Shown here: positions 25,601 through 34,560 of the stretch, one piece after another
How the letters are laid out: each line of letters opens with the position of its first letter
Numbering within the stretch: the first letter of the stretch is position 1
DNA from: Anaerolineales bacterium
GTDB taxonomy: Bacteria > Chloroflexota > Anaerolineae > Anaerolineales > Villigracilaceae
NCBI GenBank assembly: GCA_023382595.1
Contig: JAHDWB010000001.1
Location: 1,736,001-1,800,000, forward strand
DNA length: 64,000 bases
Reading direction: 5' to 3'
Notes under the pieces: model-generated
What the model saw: the letters and a program-made list of their open reading frames with translations, nothing else
The model's database searches: none
Told to the model about the DNA's origin: nothing
Program-made: the position numbers and the translations under genes

Positions 25601-26172
25601 AGGCTGTGTACGGTTACTTCGCCTGTCAAGCCGATGGTGATGACCTGATCATCTATGAAAACGCGGAAAACAAAAAGGAGATCGCGCGTTTCAACTTCCC
25701 GCGCCAGCCCCATGATGACCACCTTGCCCTCTCCGATTATTACGCCTCCGTCGAGTCGGGACAATTGGATGTCGTCGCCCTGCAAGTCGTCACCGTTGGG
25801 CAGGAAGCGACAGAACGATTTGAAAAACTGCAAGCCGCCAACGACTATACCGAAGCGTACTTCACCCACGGACTTGCCGTCCAAACCGCCGAAGCGACTG
25901 CGAACTACCTCCACGAACACGTCCGCCGCGAACTTGGTCTTGACGAGAATCAAGGCAAACGATACTCGTGGGGTTATCCAGCCATTCCCGAACTCGAAGA
26001 CCATTTCAAGGTCTTCCAACTGTTGCCCGCCGCCGAATCCGAACTCGGCATGAGCCTCTCCATTTCGGGACAGTTGATCCCCGAACAATCCACCGCTGCC
26101 ATCATCGTCCACCACAAGGATGCCAAGTATTACAGTGTTGGAGAGTCAAGAGTTGAGCAGTTGATGAGATAA
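22672..26172 (+). CDS. metH: Cobalamin-dependent methionine synthase
   Basis: MetH transfers a methyl group from methyltetrahydrofolate to homocysteine through cobalamin. The 1166 residues contain all four modules: the homocysteine/zinc domain (1-320, with GLNCS and GGCCG Cys302/Cys303), the pterin-binding domain (about 345-620), the B12 cap and Rossmann domain (about 650-890, DVHDIG with His747 as cobalt ligand) and the SAM-binding reactivation domain (about 930-1160, SWGYPAIPELEDHF and PEQSTAAIIVHH). The length is close to E. coli MetH (1227). RBS AAAGGATAG precedes ATG. The nearest SAM riboswitch is 3 kb upstream on the same strand. Confidence 0.96.
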   Translation: MNRKYTNRRYLDALEKKVLVFDGAMGTSLQLQNLTAEHFGGEQYNGCNDYLVISHPEAVEKVHRSFLEVGVDVLETDTFRSNRLTMQEYNLQDRIIEINVAAAQLARRLADEYAEKTGQPRFVAGSIGPSGKLPSTNDPELSNVKYDELIDIFREQAVGLIQGGVDLLLIETSQDILEVKAAITGIHQAFSQTNVHLPIQAQVTLDTTGRMLLGTDIDAALTILEGMGIDVVGLNCSTGPEHMREPIRFLGENSTLPVSCIPNAGLPLNVDGQAVYPLEPEPYANDMYEFVTKHNVSVVGGCCGTTPAHLKLLIDKLNQTPAPKRPLQSTPKLASAMSTLDMRQDPPPTLLGERCNAQGSRKFKRLLLEEDYDGILDIAREQVAGGAHALDISVAVTERADEAEQMRKVIKKLQMGVDVPLVIDTTELDVLEVALQTAPGRCLINSTHLEAGREKADKVFALAKKYNAAVIVLTIDENGMAKTAQSKYEVAKRIYDIAVDDHGLKPEDLVFDDLTFTLATGDVEFVDSAKETIEGIRLIKQKLPGVMTSLGVSNLSFGLAPQARPPLNSVMLYHCVQAGLDMAIVNAAHVKPYAEIDAEERELCEDLIFNRREDALQRFIEHFENVEVSADSSLVDPTEGMTPEQRLHWKILHRFKDGVEADIDEIINRETTNTKHEIAVHTLNNVLLPAMKEVGDKFGAGELILPFVLQSAEVMKKTVSHLENYLEKVEGVSKGLVVLATVYGDVHDIGKNLVKTILANNGYDVIDLGKQVPAETIISKAVEVNATAIGLSALLVSTSKQMPLIVNELQRRKLNFPVLIGGAAINRRFGRRIYFTEDGEAYESGVFYCKDAFEGLETMDKLIDPNRKPAMLEQLRKDADMEMGRASQTPAHRKTEGTRSNIVPAPIPLPAKLGQRIVKDMPLEMVLKHLNMNELYRLSWGAKNAHGEAWEKLKKEFDARLAKMTKEALKEGWLKPQAVYGYFACQADGDDLIIYENAENKKEIARFNFPRQPHDDHLALSDYYASVESGQLDVVALQVVTVGQEATERFEKLQAANDYTEAYFTHGLAVQTAEATANYLHEHVRRELGLDENQGKRYSWGYPAIPELEDHFKVFQLLPAAESELGMSLSISGQLIPEQSTAAIIVHHKDAKYYSVGESRVEQLMR

Positions 26173-26173
26173 T

Positions 26174-27031
26174 ATGCAGCAAATATATTCAATGGATAAG
26201 ACAAATCAATTAAAGAAAATCAGTTTAGTATTTCTGTTAGTTGTAGGGTTGATTGGTGTAAGCTATTTGGTTGCACCAATTATCCCTGTTGGTGTAGATT
26301 GGCAAACCGCTTTTCGCCCCGCTGCGCTGGAAATTCTCTCTCTACGCTCACCTTATAACGTACCTGGTTTTTTCAATCCGCCTTGGGCGACAATTGTGCT
26401 CATTCCCTTCGCTTTGTTCCCTGAACAAGTTGGACGGGTGCTTCTCATAATAGCAGGGTTTATCTCCTATGCTTTTGTCGCGCATAAGTTAGGTGGAAAA
26501 AAATGGGCTGTAATTGCCTTGCTCCTATCCCCGCCTGTCATGCACAATACTCTTAATGGGAATATTGACTGGTTGGCGATGCTTGGTGTTATTATGCCTC
26601 CACAAATCGGCTTATTCTTTGTGACAATCAAGCCTCAAATTGGCGTGGCAATTGTTATTTTTTGGTTGGTTGAGTCATGGCGAAATGGTGGCTGGATGGA
26701 GACGATCCGCGTATTTTCACCAATCACTCTTGTAACATTGGTTTCTTTCATCTTCTTTGGTGCATGGCCATTACGTGCTCAGGTAGAAATAGATTTATGG
26801 TGGAATGCGTCACTTTGGCCTATGTCACTACCTGTTGGATTGGCGCTGTTAATTGCATCGTTGCGGAAGCGCGATATGTTTTTTTCCATGGGCGCGTCTC
26901 CATGTTTTTCACCGTATATTCTTCTTCATTCTTGGGTGGTTGCAATTTACGCTGTGATTCGATCCACTCCGGAAACAATTGCTGCAGTAATCGGCTTATG
27001 GATTCTTGTCGCCATCCGTTTCTTTTCGTAG
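26174..27031 (+). CDS. Polytopic membrane protein, GT87-like
   Basis: This 285-residue protein has about eight hydrophobic segments. The short loop LRSPYNVPGFFNPPWATIVL resembles the first external loop of DUF2029/GT87 mannosyltransferases, so it may be a small or decayed member. It begins 1 bp after the metH stop. Base composition is AT-richer than metH and codon use differs. It is shorter than the usual 400 aa of GT87, so activity is uncertain. Confidence 0.6.
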   Translation: MQQIYSMDKTNQLKKISLVFLLVVGLIGVSYLVAPIIPVGVDWQTAFRPAALEILSLRSPYNVPGFFNPPWATIVLIPFALFPEQVGRVLLIIAGFISYAFVAHKLGGKKWAVIALLLSPPVMHNTLNGNIDWLAMLGVIMPPQIGLFFVTIKPQIGVAIVIFWLVESWRNGGWMETIRVFSPITLVTLVSFIFFGAWPLRAQVEIDLWWNASLWPMSLPVGLALLIASLRKRDMFFSMGASPCFSPYILLHSWVVAIYAVIRSTPETIAAVIGLWILVAIRFFS

Positions 27032-27041
27032 GTTGGACTTC

Positions 27042-27070
27042 TTACTAATTGCTCAGAACTTGTCTATAAT
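27042..27070 (+). promoter_or_regulatory. Possible promoter before the GT87-like gene
   Basis: TATAAT at 27065-27070 is a consensus -10 box; the best -35 candidate 17 bp upstream is TTACTA (3 of 6). It lies 31 bp before the ATG at 27101. The -35 match is weak. Confidence 0.4.
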
Positions 27071-27100
27071 AAACTTAAATGCCAAATTTTTATTTATAAG

Positions 27101-28465
27101 ATGAAGAAATCCCTGCAAACCACGTTCAAAATCTGGATCGGGCTGACCTTATTGGTCATTCTCAGCATCATTGCCATCTACCTCCGCAATGGCATGGATG
27201 GACTCAATCTGTTCATCCAGCAATGGCCCCTCTCCAACCTGGCGGTGACGCTTGCATCGACCGCCGTCACGTGGCTGCTTGCGGGTGCGCTTTTGTATTT
27301 GCTTGTGAATGAAAAAATAAACAAAGACAATCTCTGGCTTACAGCCGGATTTTTCCTCGTCATGTTCGTGTACCTGAACATCCTGCGCGAACGCTTCCGT
27401 TACGGCGATTACCACTACTACCTCGATGCCGCCATCGCGCTCTCAAAAGGCGAAGCCCTCCCCGCCACCTATCTCTACCTTCCCTTGTGGGCGACCCTGA
27501 TCCAATTCATCGTCTCGCTCGGCGACCAGGGCGTGATGATCGTCCTGTGGCTCGTCAACATCATCGCCCTCGCCGCTTTCTACTTTCTACTTTCCAAGGT
27601 TCTACAACGATACAACTTCCCAAAACATCTTTCAGTCCTCATCACCGTCATCTTCCTGCTCGTCAACACCCCGCTTATGCGGACACTGGGCTTTATTCAG
27701 GTCAACCTGCTCGTCATGGACTTGATCTTCCTCAGCCTGCTGACCTACCCAAAGAACACGCTTCTCTCCGCGCTGACACTTGCCCTTGCTGTTCATCTTA
27801 AGACGTCGCCTGCGGTCATCGTCCTCGCCTTCCTGCTCGAACTCAACTGGAAGTGGCTGTTCTGGTTCGCAGTCAGTTTCCTACTCATCGGTCTGTTTCC
27901 GGTGGCGGTCAATGGCGTTTCGCCGTACTACGATTATTTCAACAACGCCTTTCTGCTCACCCAACTGACCAATACGAACTTCCACGACACCTCCTTCGAC
28001 TCGTTCTTCCGATTTCTCAATCCCTTCTTTGGCATCCAGATCGAAACGACCCGCATCATCATCCTGCTTGCCAAAGCCCTTTTGCTCGGCGCGGCTCTTT
28101 TCGTCATGGCGCAGAATGTCCGCGAACGATCTTTTTCAAAAGAGAACCGACTGCTCAATGCCGCGCCTGCCTTGTTTGTTTTCATGACGCTCGGTTCGCC
28201 CATCGTCTGGGATCATCACGGCATGTTCGTCACGCTCGCATTTCTTCTGCTTCTCAAACGCATCCAATCCCCAACACATTGGATGATCTTCCTCGTTGCT
28301 TATTTCCTTCAATTCATGCTGCCCTCCTTCGACTTTTTCCCCTGGTCGTACGGACGTCTCTTCGCGCCGATGGTCGCGCTCTGGCTGATGTATGCCACCC
28401 GCACGGAAGAAGAGCCGACTCCGTCGATGGTCAGTATCAGCCATCGGCTTGAAAAGATCGCTTAA
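27101..28465 (+). CDS. GT87/DUF2029-type membrane glycosyltransferase
   Basis: This 454-residue protein has about eleven hydrophobic helices. The external loop FRYGDYHYYLDAAIALSKGE followed by LPATYLYLPLWATLIQFI is the typical DUF2029 first loop with the acidic D residues and a Y-x-P-L motif. LKTSPAVIVLAFLLE and GSPIVWDHHGMFVTLAFLL are further family signatures. Members add mannose or arabinose from polyprenyl-phosphate donors. It leads a group of membrane glycosyltransferase-like genes. Confidence 0.8.
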   Translation: MKKSLQTTFKIWIGLTLLVILSIIAIYLRNGMDGLNLFIQQWPLSNLAVTLASTAVTWLLAGALLYLLVNEKINKDNLWLTAGFFLVMFVYLNILRERFRYGDYHYYLDAAIALSKGEALPATYLYLPLWATLIQFIVSLGDQGVMIVLWLVNIIALAAFYFLLSKVLQRYNFPKHLSVLITVIFLLVNTPLMRTLGFIQVNLLVMDLIFLSLLTYPKNTLLSALTLALAVHLKTSPAVIVLAFLLELNWKWLFWFAVSFLLIGLFPVAVNGVSPYYDYFNNAFLLTQLTNTNFHDTSFDSFFRFLNPFFGIQIETTRIIILLAKALLLGAALFVMAQNVRERSFSKENRLLNAAPALFVFMTLGSPIVWDHHGMFVTLAFLLLLKRIQSPTHWMIFLVAYFLQFMLPSFDFFPWSYGRLFAPMVALWLMYATRTEEEPTPSMVSISHRLEKIA

Positions 28466-28474
28466 GAATCTGCC

Positions 28475-30262
28475 ATGAGTAAATACAATCCCGTTTTTAT
28501 CATCCTTGCCTTGGGGCTGCTGATCGGCGTGTTAACCTTCGACCGCTACGGCGAAAGCTGGGATGAAGAGTCTCTGCAAAAGTATGCGGTCAAATCGCTC
28601 GCCGCATACGATACCTGGTCTGGGCAAGGCGTGGTGAACCTTGGCAGGGATGACCTGGCATATTACGGACCGTTCTATGTCATGCTCGTGGAAGACCTTG
28701 CCACCAGATTATCCCTCGCCATCGACACACATCCCACCGACATCCGTCACTTCCTCTATTTTGTTACCTACCTCGCTGGCGTCTTTGCATTCTATGGGCT
28801 TGCCATCCGCTGGCTGAAACAAACTCCCGCCATCGGCGCAACCCTTCTTTTTATGAGCCAACCCGTCCTGTGGGGGCACGCCTTTATCAACCCGAAAGAT
28901 ACTCCATTCCTTTCTCTTTTCCTTCTTTCCATTTTTTTAGGATTGAGATTCTTCGACCTGCTTGAAACGATCCAGAAAAAAGAAACGGACCTTCGTTCCA
29001 AACGGATATCCGCGCTTCTGACCGCGCTCTGGCTTGTTTCTGTTTTCTCGCTCTTCATCTTCACCGAAGCCATCCGTGACTACATCGCGAGTCTGGTCTT
29101 GTCCGCGCAGGCTGGCAACACGAATATTTTTACGCTCATCGCTAAAAATATCGCAGCCGTCCCGGCAGGGACGTACACCCAGCGCTATTTTCTGCTCTTC
29201 CTTCAAGTCCGCATGTATTACACCTTGCTCATTACCGCCCTGTTGCTTTTTGCATGGTATAAGTTCCGTCCCGATCTTCTCAAAACCTTTTTAATCATTC
29301 TTTTACCCGCTGTTTTTCTTGGCTTTGCAACTTCCACGCGGATTCTCGGTCCGTTTGCCGGGTTGATCGTGGCATTGTTCGCATTACAGAAGAAAGGCAG
29401 GCAGGCGCTTCCCGCGCTTGCCATGTACGCTGGGATCGCCATGATCGTCACGTACCTGACCTGGCCCTATCTGTGGATGGATCCGATCGGACGTTTCTTT
29501 GAAAGCCTGAACGAAATGTCGCTGTATCCCTGGGCTGGGGTGACATTGTTCAATGGCGTCGGGTACAAGTCAACGGACCTGCCGTATTCCTATCTGCCCG
29601 TCCTGCTTGGCATCCAATTGACCGAGCCGGTCTGGGTGTTGGCGATTGCCGGATGGATCGTGGCAATTGTCGGCGGAGAGAAGAAGCGTGGACTGGTCGT
29701 GTTGTCGCTCCTGTGGTTCGTCATCCCGCTTATCGGGTTTATCGTATTTCGCGCGGCGCTATACGATAACTTCCGGCAGATCCTGTTCATCCTGCCGCCG
29801 ATTTTTTTGATGGCGGGCGTTGTGATCGAAAAATTGAAGAACGTCAACTGGCAGATCATGTTGATCTCGGTGTGTTTGATCCCGTCCGCGGTGGGAATTG
29901 GCGATCTGTATCCGTATGAATATATCTACTACAACAGTTTTGTCGGCGGCGTGAATGGCGCGGCTGGACGCTTTGAAACCGACTACTGGGCAATTTCCTA
30001 TCGCGAGGCGGCGGAGTATGTGAATGACACTGCCTCGCCCAATGCGGACATCTGGGTGGAGGGACCGGCACACTCATTCTCGTTGTTTGCACGCGGGGAT
30101 TTGAAGATCTATTCGGCGGGTGAAACGGACCGCGCTGAGAGTTACAAATATGTGATCGCGACCACCCGCTATGGCTTGTACGAGGCATCCCATCCTGATG
30201 CGGAAATTGTGCATCGGATCATGCGCGGTGACGCGGTGCTTACCGTTATAAAAAAACCTTGA
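28475..30262 (+). CDS. GT39-like membrane glycosyltransferase
   Basis: The 595-residue protein has about 12 hydrophobic helices and a C-terminal outside domain of about 110 residues. The first loop FDRYGESWDEESLQKYA carries the DE acidic pair typical of the PMT/ArnT superfamily (GT-C fold), followed by MSQPVLWGHAFINPKDTP. A polyprenyl-phosphate sugar donor is expected; the acceptor is unknown. It starts 9 bp after the previous gene, in the same operon. Confidence 0.78.
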   Translation: MSKYNPVFIILALGLLIGVLTFDRYGESWDEESLQKYAVKSLAAYDTWSGQGVVNLGRDDLAYYGPFYVMLVEDLATRLSLAIDTHPTDIRHFLYFVTYLAGVFAFYGLAIRWLKQTPAIGATLLFMSQPVLWGHAFINPKDTPFLSLFLLSIFLGLRFFDLLETIQKKETDLRSKRISALLTALWLVSVFSLFIFTEAIRDYIASLVLSAQAGNTNIFTLIAKNIAAVPAGTYTQRYFLLFLQVRMYYTLLITALLLFAWYKFRPDLLKTFLIILLPAVFLGFATSTRILGPFAGLIVALFALQKKGRQALPALAMYAGIAMIVTYLTWPYLWMDPIGRFFESLNEMSLYPWAGVTLFNGVGYKSTDLPYSYLPVLLGIQLTEPVWVLAIAGWIVAIVGGEKKRGLVVLSLLWFVIPLIGFIVFRAALYDNFRQILFILPPIFLMAGVVIEKLKNVNWQIMLISVCLIPSAVGIGDLYPYEYIYYNSFVGGVNGAAGRFETDYWAISYREAAEYVNDTASPNADIWVEGPAHSFSLFARGDLKIYSAGETDRAESYKYVIATTRYGLYEASHPDAEIVHRIMRGDAVLTVIKKP

Positions 30263-30272
30263 AAGAGAAACC

Positions 30273-32120
30273 ATGAACCTTCTTGAAATCTTGAATCAAA
30301 GAACTCTGGTCGCCGACGGTGCGATGGGGACCATGCTCCACACGCGCGGCATTGACTTTGACAAATGCTTCGACGAACTCAACCTCACCAGTCCCGCCGC
30401 CGTCGCGGACATTCACCGCGAGTACATCGAAGCGGGCGCGGAGTTGATCATCACCAACACCTTCGGCGCAAACCGTTACAAGTTGAGTAAACACGGCTTG
30501 CAGGACGATGTCGTCGAGATCAACCGCGCGGGCGTGGAACTGGCAAAGCGTGTGGTCGCCGCATCATTCAAAGATGTGCTGATCGCAGGTGACGTGGGTC
30601 CGCTGGGGGTGAGGATCGCTCCTTATGGACGGGTCAAATTGGAGGAGGCGCGTGATGCGTTCGCGGAGCAGATCCGCGCATTGGCGGAAGCAGGCGCAGA
30701 CCTGATCATCATCGAAACCATGAGCGACCTCTACGAAGTTGGCGAAGCCATCAAAGCCGCCAAGGAAGTTTGTTCGCTGCCCGTTGTCGCCTCCGTGACC
30801 TTCACCCGCGATGACCGTACCCTGCTTGGCGACGACCCAGCCAAAGTGGCGCGCCGCGTTTCGGATGCGGGCGCGGACGTGATCGGCGTGAACTGCTCTG
30901 GCGGACCTTCGCAACTTTTGCGTATTTTGAAGCAAATGCGGCAGGCGGTTTCGAACCGCTCCGCGAAATTCTGGGTCAAGCCGAACGCGGGCTGGCCCGA
31001 ACAAGTCAGCGGACGAATCATGTACCCCGCCGACGCGGATTATTTCGGCGAGTACGCGTTACAATTCCGCGAGGCGGGCGCGAATGTCGTCGGCGGCTGC
31101 TGCGGAACGACTCCGCAACATATCACTGCCATGAAAAAAGCATTGGAAGCGACGCCCCCCGCTCCCGTCGCGGATATTTCCATTGCGGACGATGACGAAA
31201 TTACCGCCGAACCCGCCGAACAGCCGACGCAGCTTGCACAAAAACTTGCGAATGGAAAATTCTGCATTTCCGTGGAAATGGACCCCCCGCGCGGACTTTC
31301 GACTCACAAACTTTTGGCGGGCGCATCCCTGCTGCACGACTCAGGCGCGGACGTGATCAACGTTGCCGACAGCCCAATGGCGCGCATGAGAATGTCCGCG
31401 TGGGCGGTGTGCGATGTCGTCCAACGTCGGATCGGCGTGGAGACCACCCTGCACTTCCCGACGCGTGGACGCAACCTGCTCCGCGTGCAAGGCGACCTGC
31501 TCGCCGCGCACGCGCTCGGCATCCGCAACGTCTTCGTCGTCATGGGTGATCCAACCTCCATCGGTGATTATCCCGAAGCGACCGACAACTACGACCTCGT
31601 CCCCTCGGGTCTGATCAAACTCATCAAGCAGGGCTTCAACATGGGCGTGGATCATTCGGGCACGAGCATCGGTCAGCCGACCAACTTCTTCGTCGGCGCG
31701 GCGCTTAACCTCTGCCCGCAGGATATGGACACCGAAATAAGAAACCTTCGACGCAAAATAAATGCGGGCGCCGACTTCTTCCTCACCCAGCCCATCTACC
31801 GTGCCGACGACGGACCAAAACTCATCGCAGCCTACGAAGCGAAACACGGCAAACTCGACAAGCCTATCCTCGCAGGCATCCTGCCGCTGGTCAGCGCGCG
31901 CCACGCCAGTTTCCTCCACAACGAAGTCCCTGGCGTCTTCATCCCTGACGAAGCCCGCCAGCGCATCGAAGACGCAGGCGAACATGGCGCAAAGGTCGGC
32001 GTGGAACTCGCCGTCGAACTCATCCAAGGCATCAAGAATTGGGCAAGCGGCATCTACATCATGCCGCAGTTCCACCGCTACGACATGGTCTCCGAGATCG
32101 TCGTCGCCGTGAAGGGATAA
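30273..32120 (+). CDS. Fused homocysteine methyltransferase / methylene-THF reductase
   Basis: The protein joins a homocysteine S-methyltransferase domain (1-290, GVNCSGGPSQ and GGCCG with Cys276/277 for zinc) to a MetF-type 5,10-methylenetetrahydrofolate reductase domain (310-615, FCISVEMDPPRGLSTHKLLA, FVVMGDPTS, FFLTQPIY). The same architecture is found in B. subtilis YitJ. It makes methyl-THF for MetH and may itself transfer methyl groups to homocysteine. It starts 10 bp after the glycosyltransferase gene. Length 615 aa. Confidence 0.93.
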   Translation: MNLLEILNQRTLVADGAMGTMLHTRGIDFDKCFDELNLTSPAAVADIHREYIEAGAELIITNTFGANRYKLSKHGLQDDVVEINRAGVELAKRVVAASFKDVLIAGDVGPLGVRIAPYGRVKLEEARDAFAEQIRALAEAGADLIIIETMSDLYEVGEAIKAAKEVCSLPVVASVTFTRDDRTLLGDDPAKVARRVSDAGADVIGVNCSGGPSQLLRILKQMRQAVSNRSAKFWVKPNAGWPEQVSGRIMYPADADYFGEYALQFREAGANVVGGCCGTTPQHITAMKKALEATPPAPVADISIADDDEITAEPAEQPTQLAQKLANGKFCISVEMDPPRGLSTHKLLAGASLLHDSGADVINVADSPMARMRMSAWAVCDVVQRRIGVETTLHFPTRGRNLLRVQGDLLAAHALGIRNVFVVMGDPTSIGDYPEATDNYDLVPSGLIKLIKQGFNMGVDHSGTSIGQPTNFFVGAALNLCPQDMDTEIRNLRRKINAGADFFLTQPIYRADDGPKLIAAYEAKHGKLDKPILAGILPLVSARHASFLHNEVPGVFIPDEARQRIEDAGEHGAKVGVELAVELIQGIKNWASGIYIMPQFHRYDMVSEIVVAVKG

Positions 32121-32147
32121 AATGTAGGGGCAACCCGCCCATTGATC

Positions 32148-32177
32148 CGTAGGTCACGCTTATAAACGTGACCTACG
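32148..32177 (+). terminator. Hairpin after the fused metF-type gene
   Basis: An 11-bp perfect stem (CGTAGGTCACG) with an 8-nt AT-rich loop is followed by AAATCTG. It sits between the stop at 32120 and the next start at 32197. With no T-run it may be a weak terminator or a mobile palindrome; TAGGGGCAAC just before it resembles the repeat at 2102. Confidence 0.45.
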
Positions 32178-32196
32178 AAATCTGCGAGACACCTCT

Positions 32197-34110
32197 ATGA
32201 AATTCTTCCGCATCATTTTTAGTTTTTTGATTGGCTTCGCCGCCAGCCTTTTCCTAGCCCTGACCTTTTTCGGCTATTCGACCTTTCACTCCCCCATAGA
32301 TCGCATCTTTCTCCTCCTCGTGCCTGCCCTTGCCATTGGGCTGACTCTCCACCAAGCCTTTCCATCCCTCTCCGCATGGACTCAGCGAATCCGTGACCAA
32401 TTCGCCATTCCCTATTACCTGCTCGCCTTTCTCTTCGCCCTCAAATTCACCTATGGACTCGTCGGCTACCTGCAAGCCCCGCTGCGGACTCCATACAACA
32501 TGGCGCTGTTCACGGCGTTTTCCATCACCCTCGGCTGTGTGATCGGATATTACTATGTGAAGCGCGCCGCGAATTCTTTTCTCAACAACGGCTTCCTCAG
32601 CAAGCCGCTGAATATTCTGCTCGCCCTAATTCTCCCGATCTTTGCGGCTGCTATCATTTACGGAAGCGCCCAATTTCCATCCATGTTCGTCTGGGACTAT
32701 GTCACTGTTCCGCAACAATGGACGTCGCTGTTTTTCATCGTCGCCATCTCCGCGGGCATGTGGAGTCTTGCCCTTTTAGAAAAGTTTGGGAAGAACCAAT
32801 TATTTGAGACTATAAAACAATTGCAATTTATCGTTTCCCTCTCCCAAAACCTGCCCGGACTCTACGCAGGCGGCATGTTCTTCATCGTGCAAGCCATCCT
32901 CGCCCGTGCCATCCACCACCCCGCGCTGACCTACAACACCGTCCTCTTCGAAGCCGACGCCGGTCCGTGGATGGAGATTCTCGCCAGCCCCGCAGGCGGC
33001 TCGGTAGGGCGCGCCGTGCATCCGCTCAGCCTGCTCATCATCCGCCCGTTGATTCGACTCGTAGCAGGCATCATGGGCGAGCAATACGCCCTCGGCGGGA
33101 TGCTCGTCACCTCGGCGATTGCGGGCTTGTGCGTTTTCATGGTTTGGCTCTTCGTCAAACGCGCTACAGACTCCAAGACCTACGCCTTCCTTTTCGCCAT
33201 TCTGCTCGGCTCCACCTCCACACACCTGCTCTTCGGCTCGCTGACCGAAAATTACATCTTCGGCGCGGCTTCGCTGATTTTCTTCTTCCTGCTGATTCAA
33301 TCGAATGAAACCCGCTTCTCCGTTCTCGTCCCTGCGGGCTTGTTACTCTTCGGCATCACCATCACCAACATCGCACAAGGCATCATCGGCTTGTTCTTCA
33401 ACAAGTTCGGCATCCGTCGCCTCATCCAATACGGCGTGACCGTCCTCGCGTTTGGCGTTCTGCTGGCAACCCTCGTGGACGTGGTCACGCCCGGCAAGCA
33501 AGGTTTGTTCTTTGTGCCTGACGATATTTCCTTCGAGATGAACTTCGTGTCGTCCGACCAAGGCAACCTATCCGACCCGATGCGCCTGTCCGATTCTGCT
33601 TCCATCACCCGCAAGTTGCAAGTCGTCACCCGCTCCGTCCTGCTGTATGGATTCGCCGCCCCGAAACCCATCGAAGCCGTTTCCGAAAAGCCGCCCTTCC
33701 CGACGATTGACTTGAAAACCTACGACGTCCGCACCAAGGCGCTTGCCCCTTACAAAGGAATCGCCCGCCTCGCCCCTGCGGTGTGGCTGCTCCTGCTCGC
33801 AAGCGGATTCCTGCTCTTCATCAAAAACATCCGCACATCCAAACACACCCCGCTGATGCTCGGTTTGCTTGGCGCGATCTCGTTCAACTTCATCCTGCAT
33901 CTCTTCTACGGCACGGAGATTTTCCTGTACACATCCTATTGGGTGTACGCCTTCGTGCTTTTTCTTGCGCTGGCATTCTCCGAGTTCGCTCACAAGGCAT
34001 GGGTGCAATGGGGTCTGTCTGCCATTGTTCTGATGTTCATGGCGAACAACTTTTGGTTCATCTTCACCATCCAGCAGGCGTTGGCTCCATTCTATGCCGC
34101 AGTGCCGTAA
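32197..34110 (+). CDS. Large polytopic membrane protein
   Basis: This 637-residue protein has about 14 hydrophobic helices. A 90-residue soluble loop around 440-530 (PGKQGLFFVPDDISFEMNF) separates two helix groups. The external loop LFEADAGPWMEILASPAGGS followed by VGRAVHPLSLLIIRPLIRLV has a D residue at a position similar to GT-C enzymes. It lies among membrane glycosyltransferase genes and may belong to that fold, but no clear family signature is seen. Confidence 0.7.
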   Translation: MKFFRIIFSFLIGFAASLFLALTFFGYSTFHSPIDRIFLLLVPALAIGLTLHQAFPSLSAWTQRIRDQFAIPYYLLAFLFALKFTYGLVGYLQAPLRTPYNMALFTAFSITLGCVIGYYYVKRAANSFLNNGFLSKPLNILLALILPIFAAAIIYGSAQFPSMFVWDYVTVPQQWTSLFFIVAISAGMWSLALLEKFGKNQLFETIKQLQFIVSLSQNLPGLYAGGMFFIVQAILARAIHHPALTYNTVLFEADAGPWMEILASPAGGSVGRAVHPLSLLIIRPLIRLVAGIMGEQYALGGMLVTSAIAGLCVFMVWLFVKRATDSKTYAFLFAILLGSTSTHLLFGSLTENYIFGAASLIFFFLLIQSNETRFSVLVPAGLLLFGITITNIAQGIIGLFFNKFGIRRLIQYGVTVLAFGVLLATLVDVVTPGKQGLFFVPDDISFEMNFVSSDQGNLSDPMRLSDSASITRKLQVVTRSVLLYGFAAPKPIEAVSEKPPFPTIDLKTYDVRTKALAPYKGIARLAPAVWLLLLASGFLLFIKNIRTSKHTPLMLGLLGAISFNFILHLFYGTEIFLYTSYWVYAFVLFLALAFSEFAHKAWVQWGLSAIVLMFMANNFWFIFTIQQALAPFYAAVP

Positions 34111-34131
34111 ACGCTACAGTACAATATCCGC

Positions 34132-34557
34132 ATGAAACACATTCGAAGCGCCGCTCCGCTGATCCTGGCTGTTTTAGCCATTCTAATAGCCGCGTTTCAG
34201 ATATTTCAATCACGGAACGACAGCATCTGGAATGGTCCCCAAGTGGAGATGGTCACAAGATGGGAAGACCGAATTCAACCCCTGCGGGATGCGCTTCCTC
34301 CCGGTCTGGATCGCGCCGGGTACATTGACAAATCCATCATCCTTGAACGCCCGAGCGAATTCGACTTGGAGGAATTCCTTTTAATGCAATACTCCATGGC
34401 GCCAGTGGTTCTTCATGCCGGCATTGACGAGGAATGGATAATCTGCAACGTGGAGAGCGGCATCAACCTTCAGGGTTGGCTTGACGCGAACATTTCAGAA
34501 TATGAGATTCAGGGCTTTGGCTTCGGTTTGTATCTCATCCACATATTGGACCGTTGA
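34132..34557 (+). CDS. Hypothetical exported protein, 141 aa
   Basis: An N-terminal transmembrane anchor (APLILAVLAILIAAFQIF, residues 8-25) is followed by a 115-residue outside part (WNGPQVEMVTRWEDRIQPLR, then EFDLEEFLLMQYSMAPVVL). This part resembles the C-terminal extracytoplasmic domain of some GT-C transferases, as if it were a detached partner. It lies between two polytopic membrane proteins, 3 bp from the next start. The function is unknown. Confidence 0.6.
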   Translation: MKHIRSAAPLILAVLAILIAAFQIFQSRNDSIWNGPQVEMVTRWEDRIQPLRDALPPGLDRAGYIDKSIILERPSEFDLEEFLLMQYSMAPVVLHAGIDEEWIICNVESGINLQGWLDANISEYEIQGFGFGLYLIHILDR

Positions 34558-34560
34558 ACC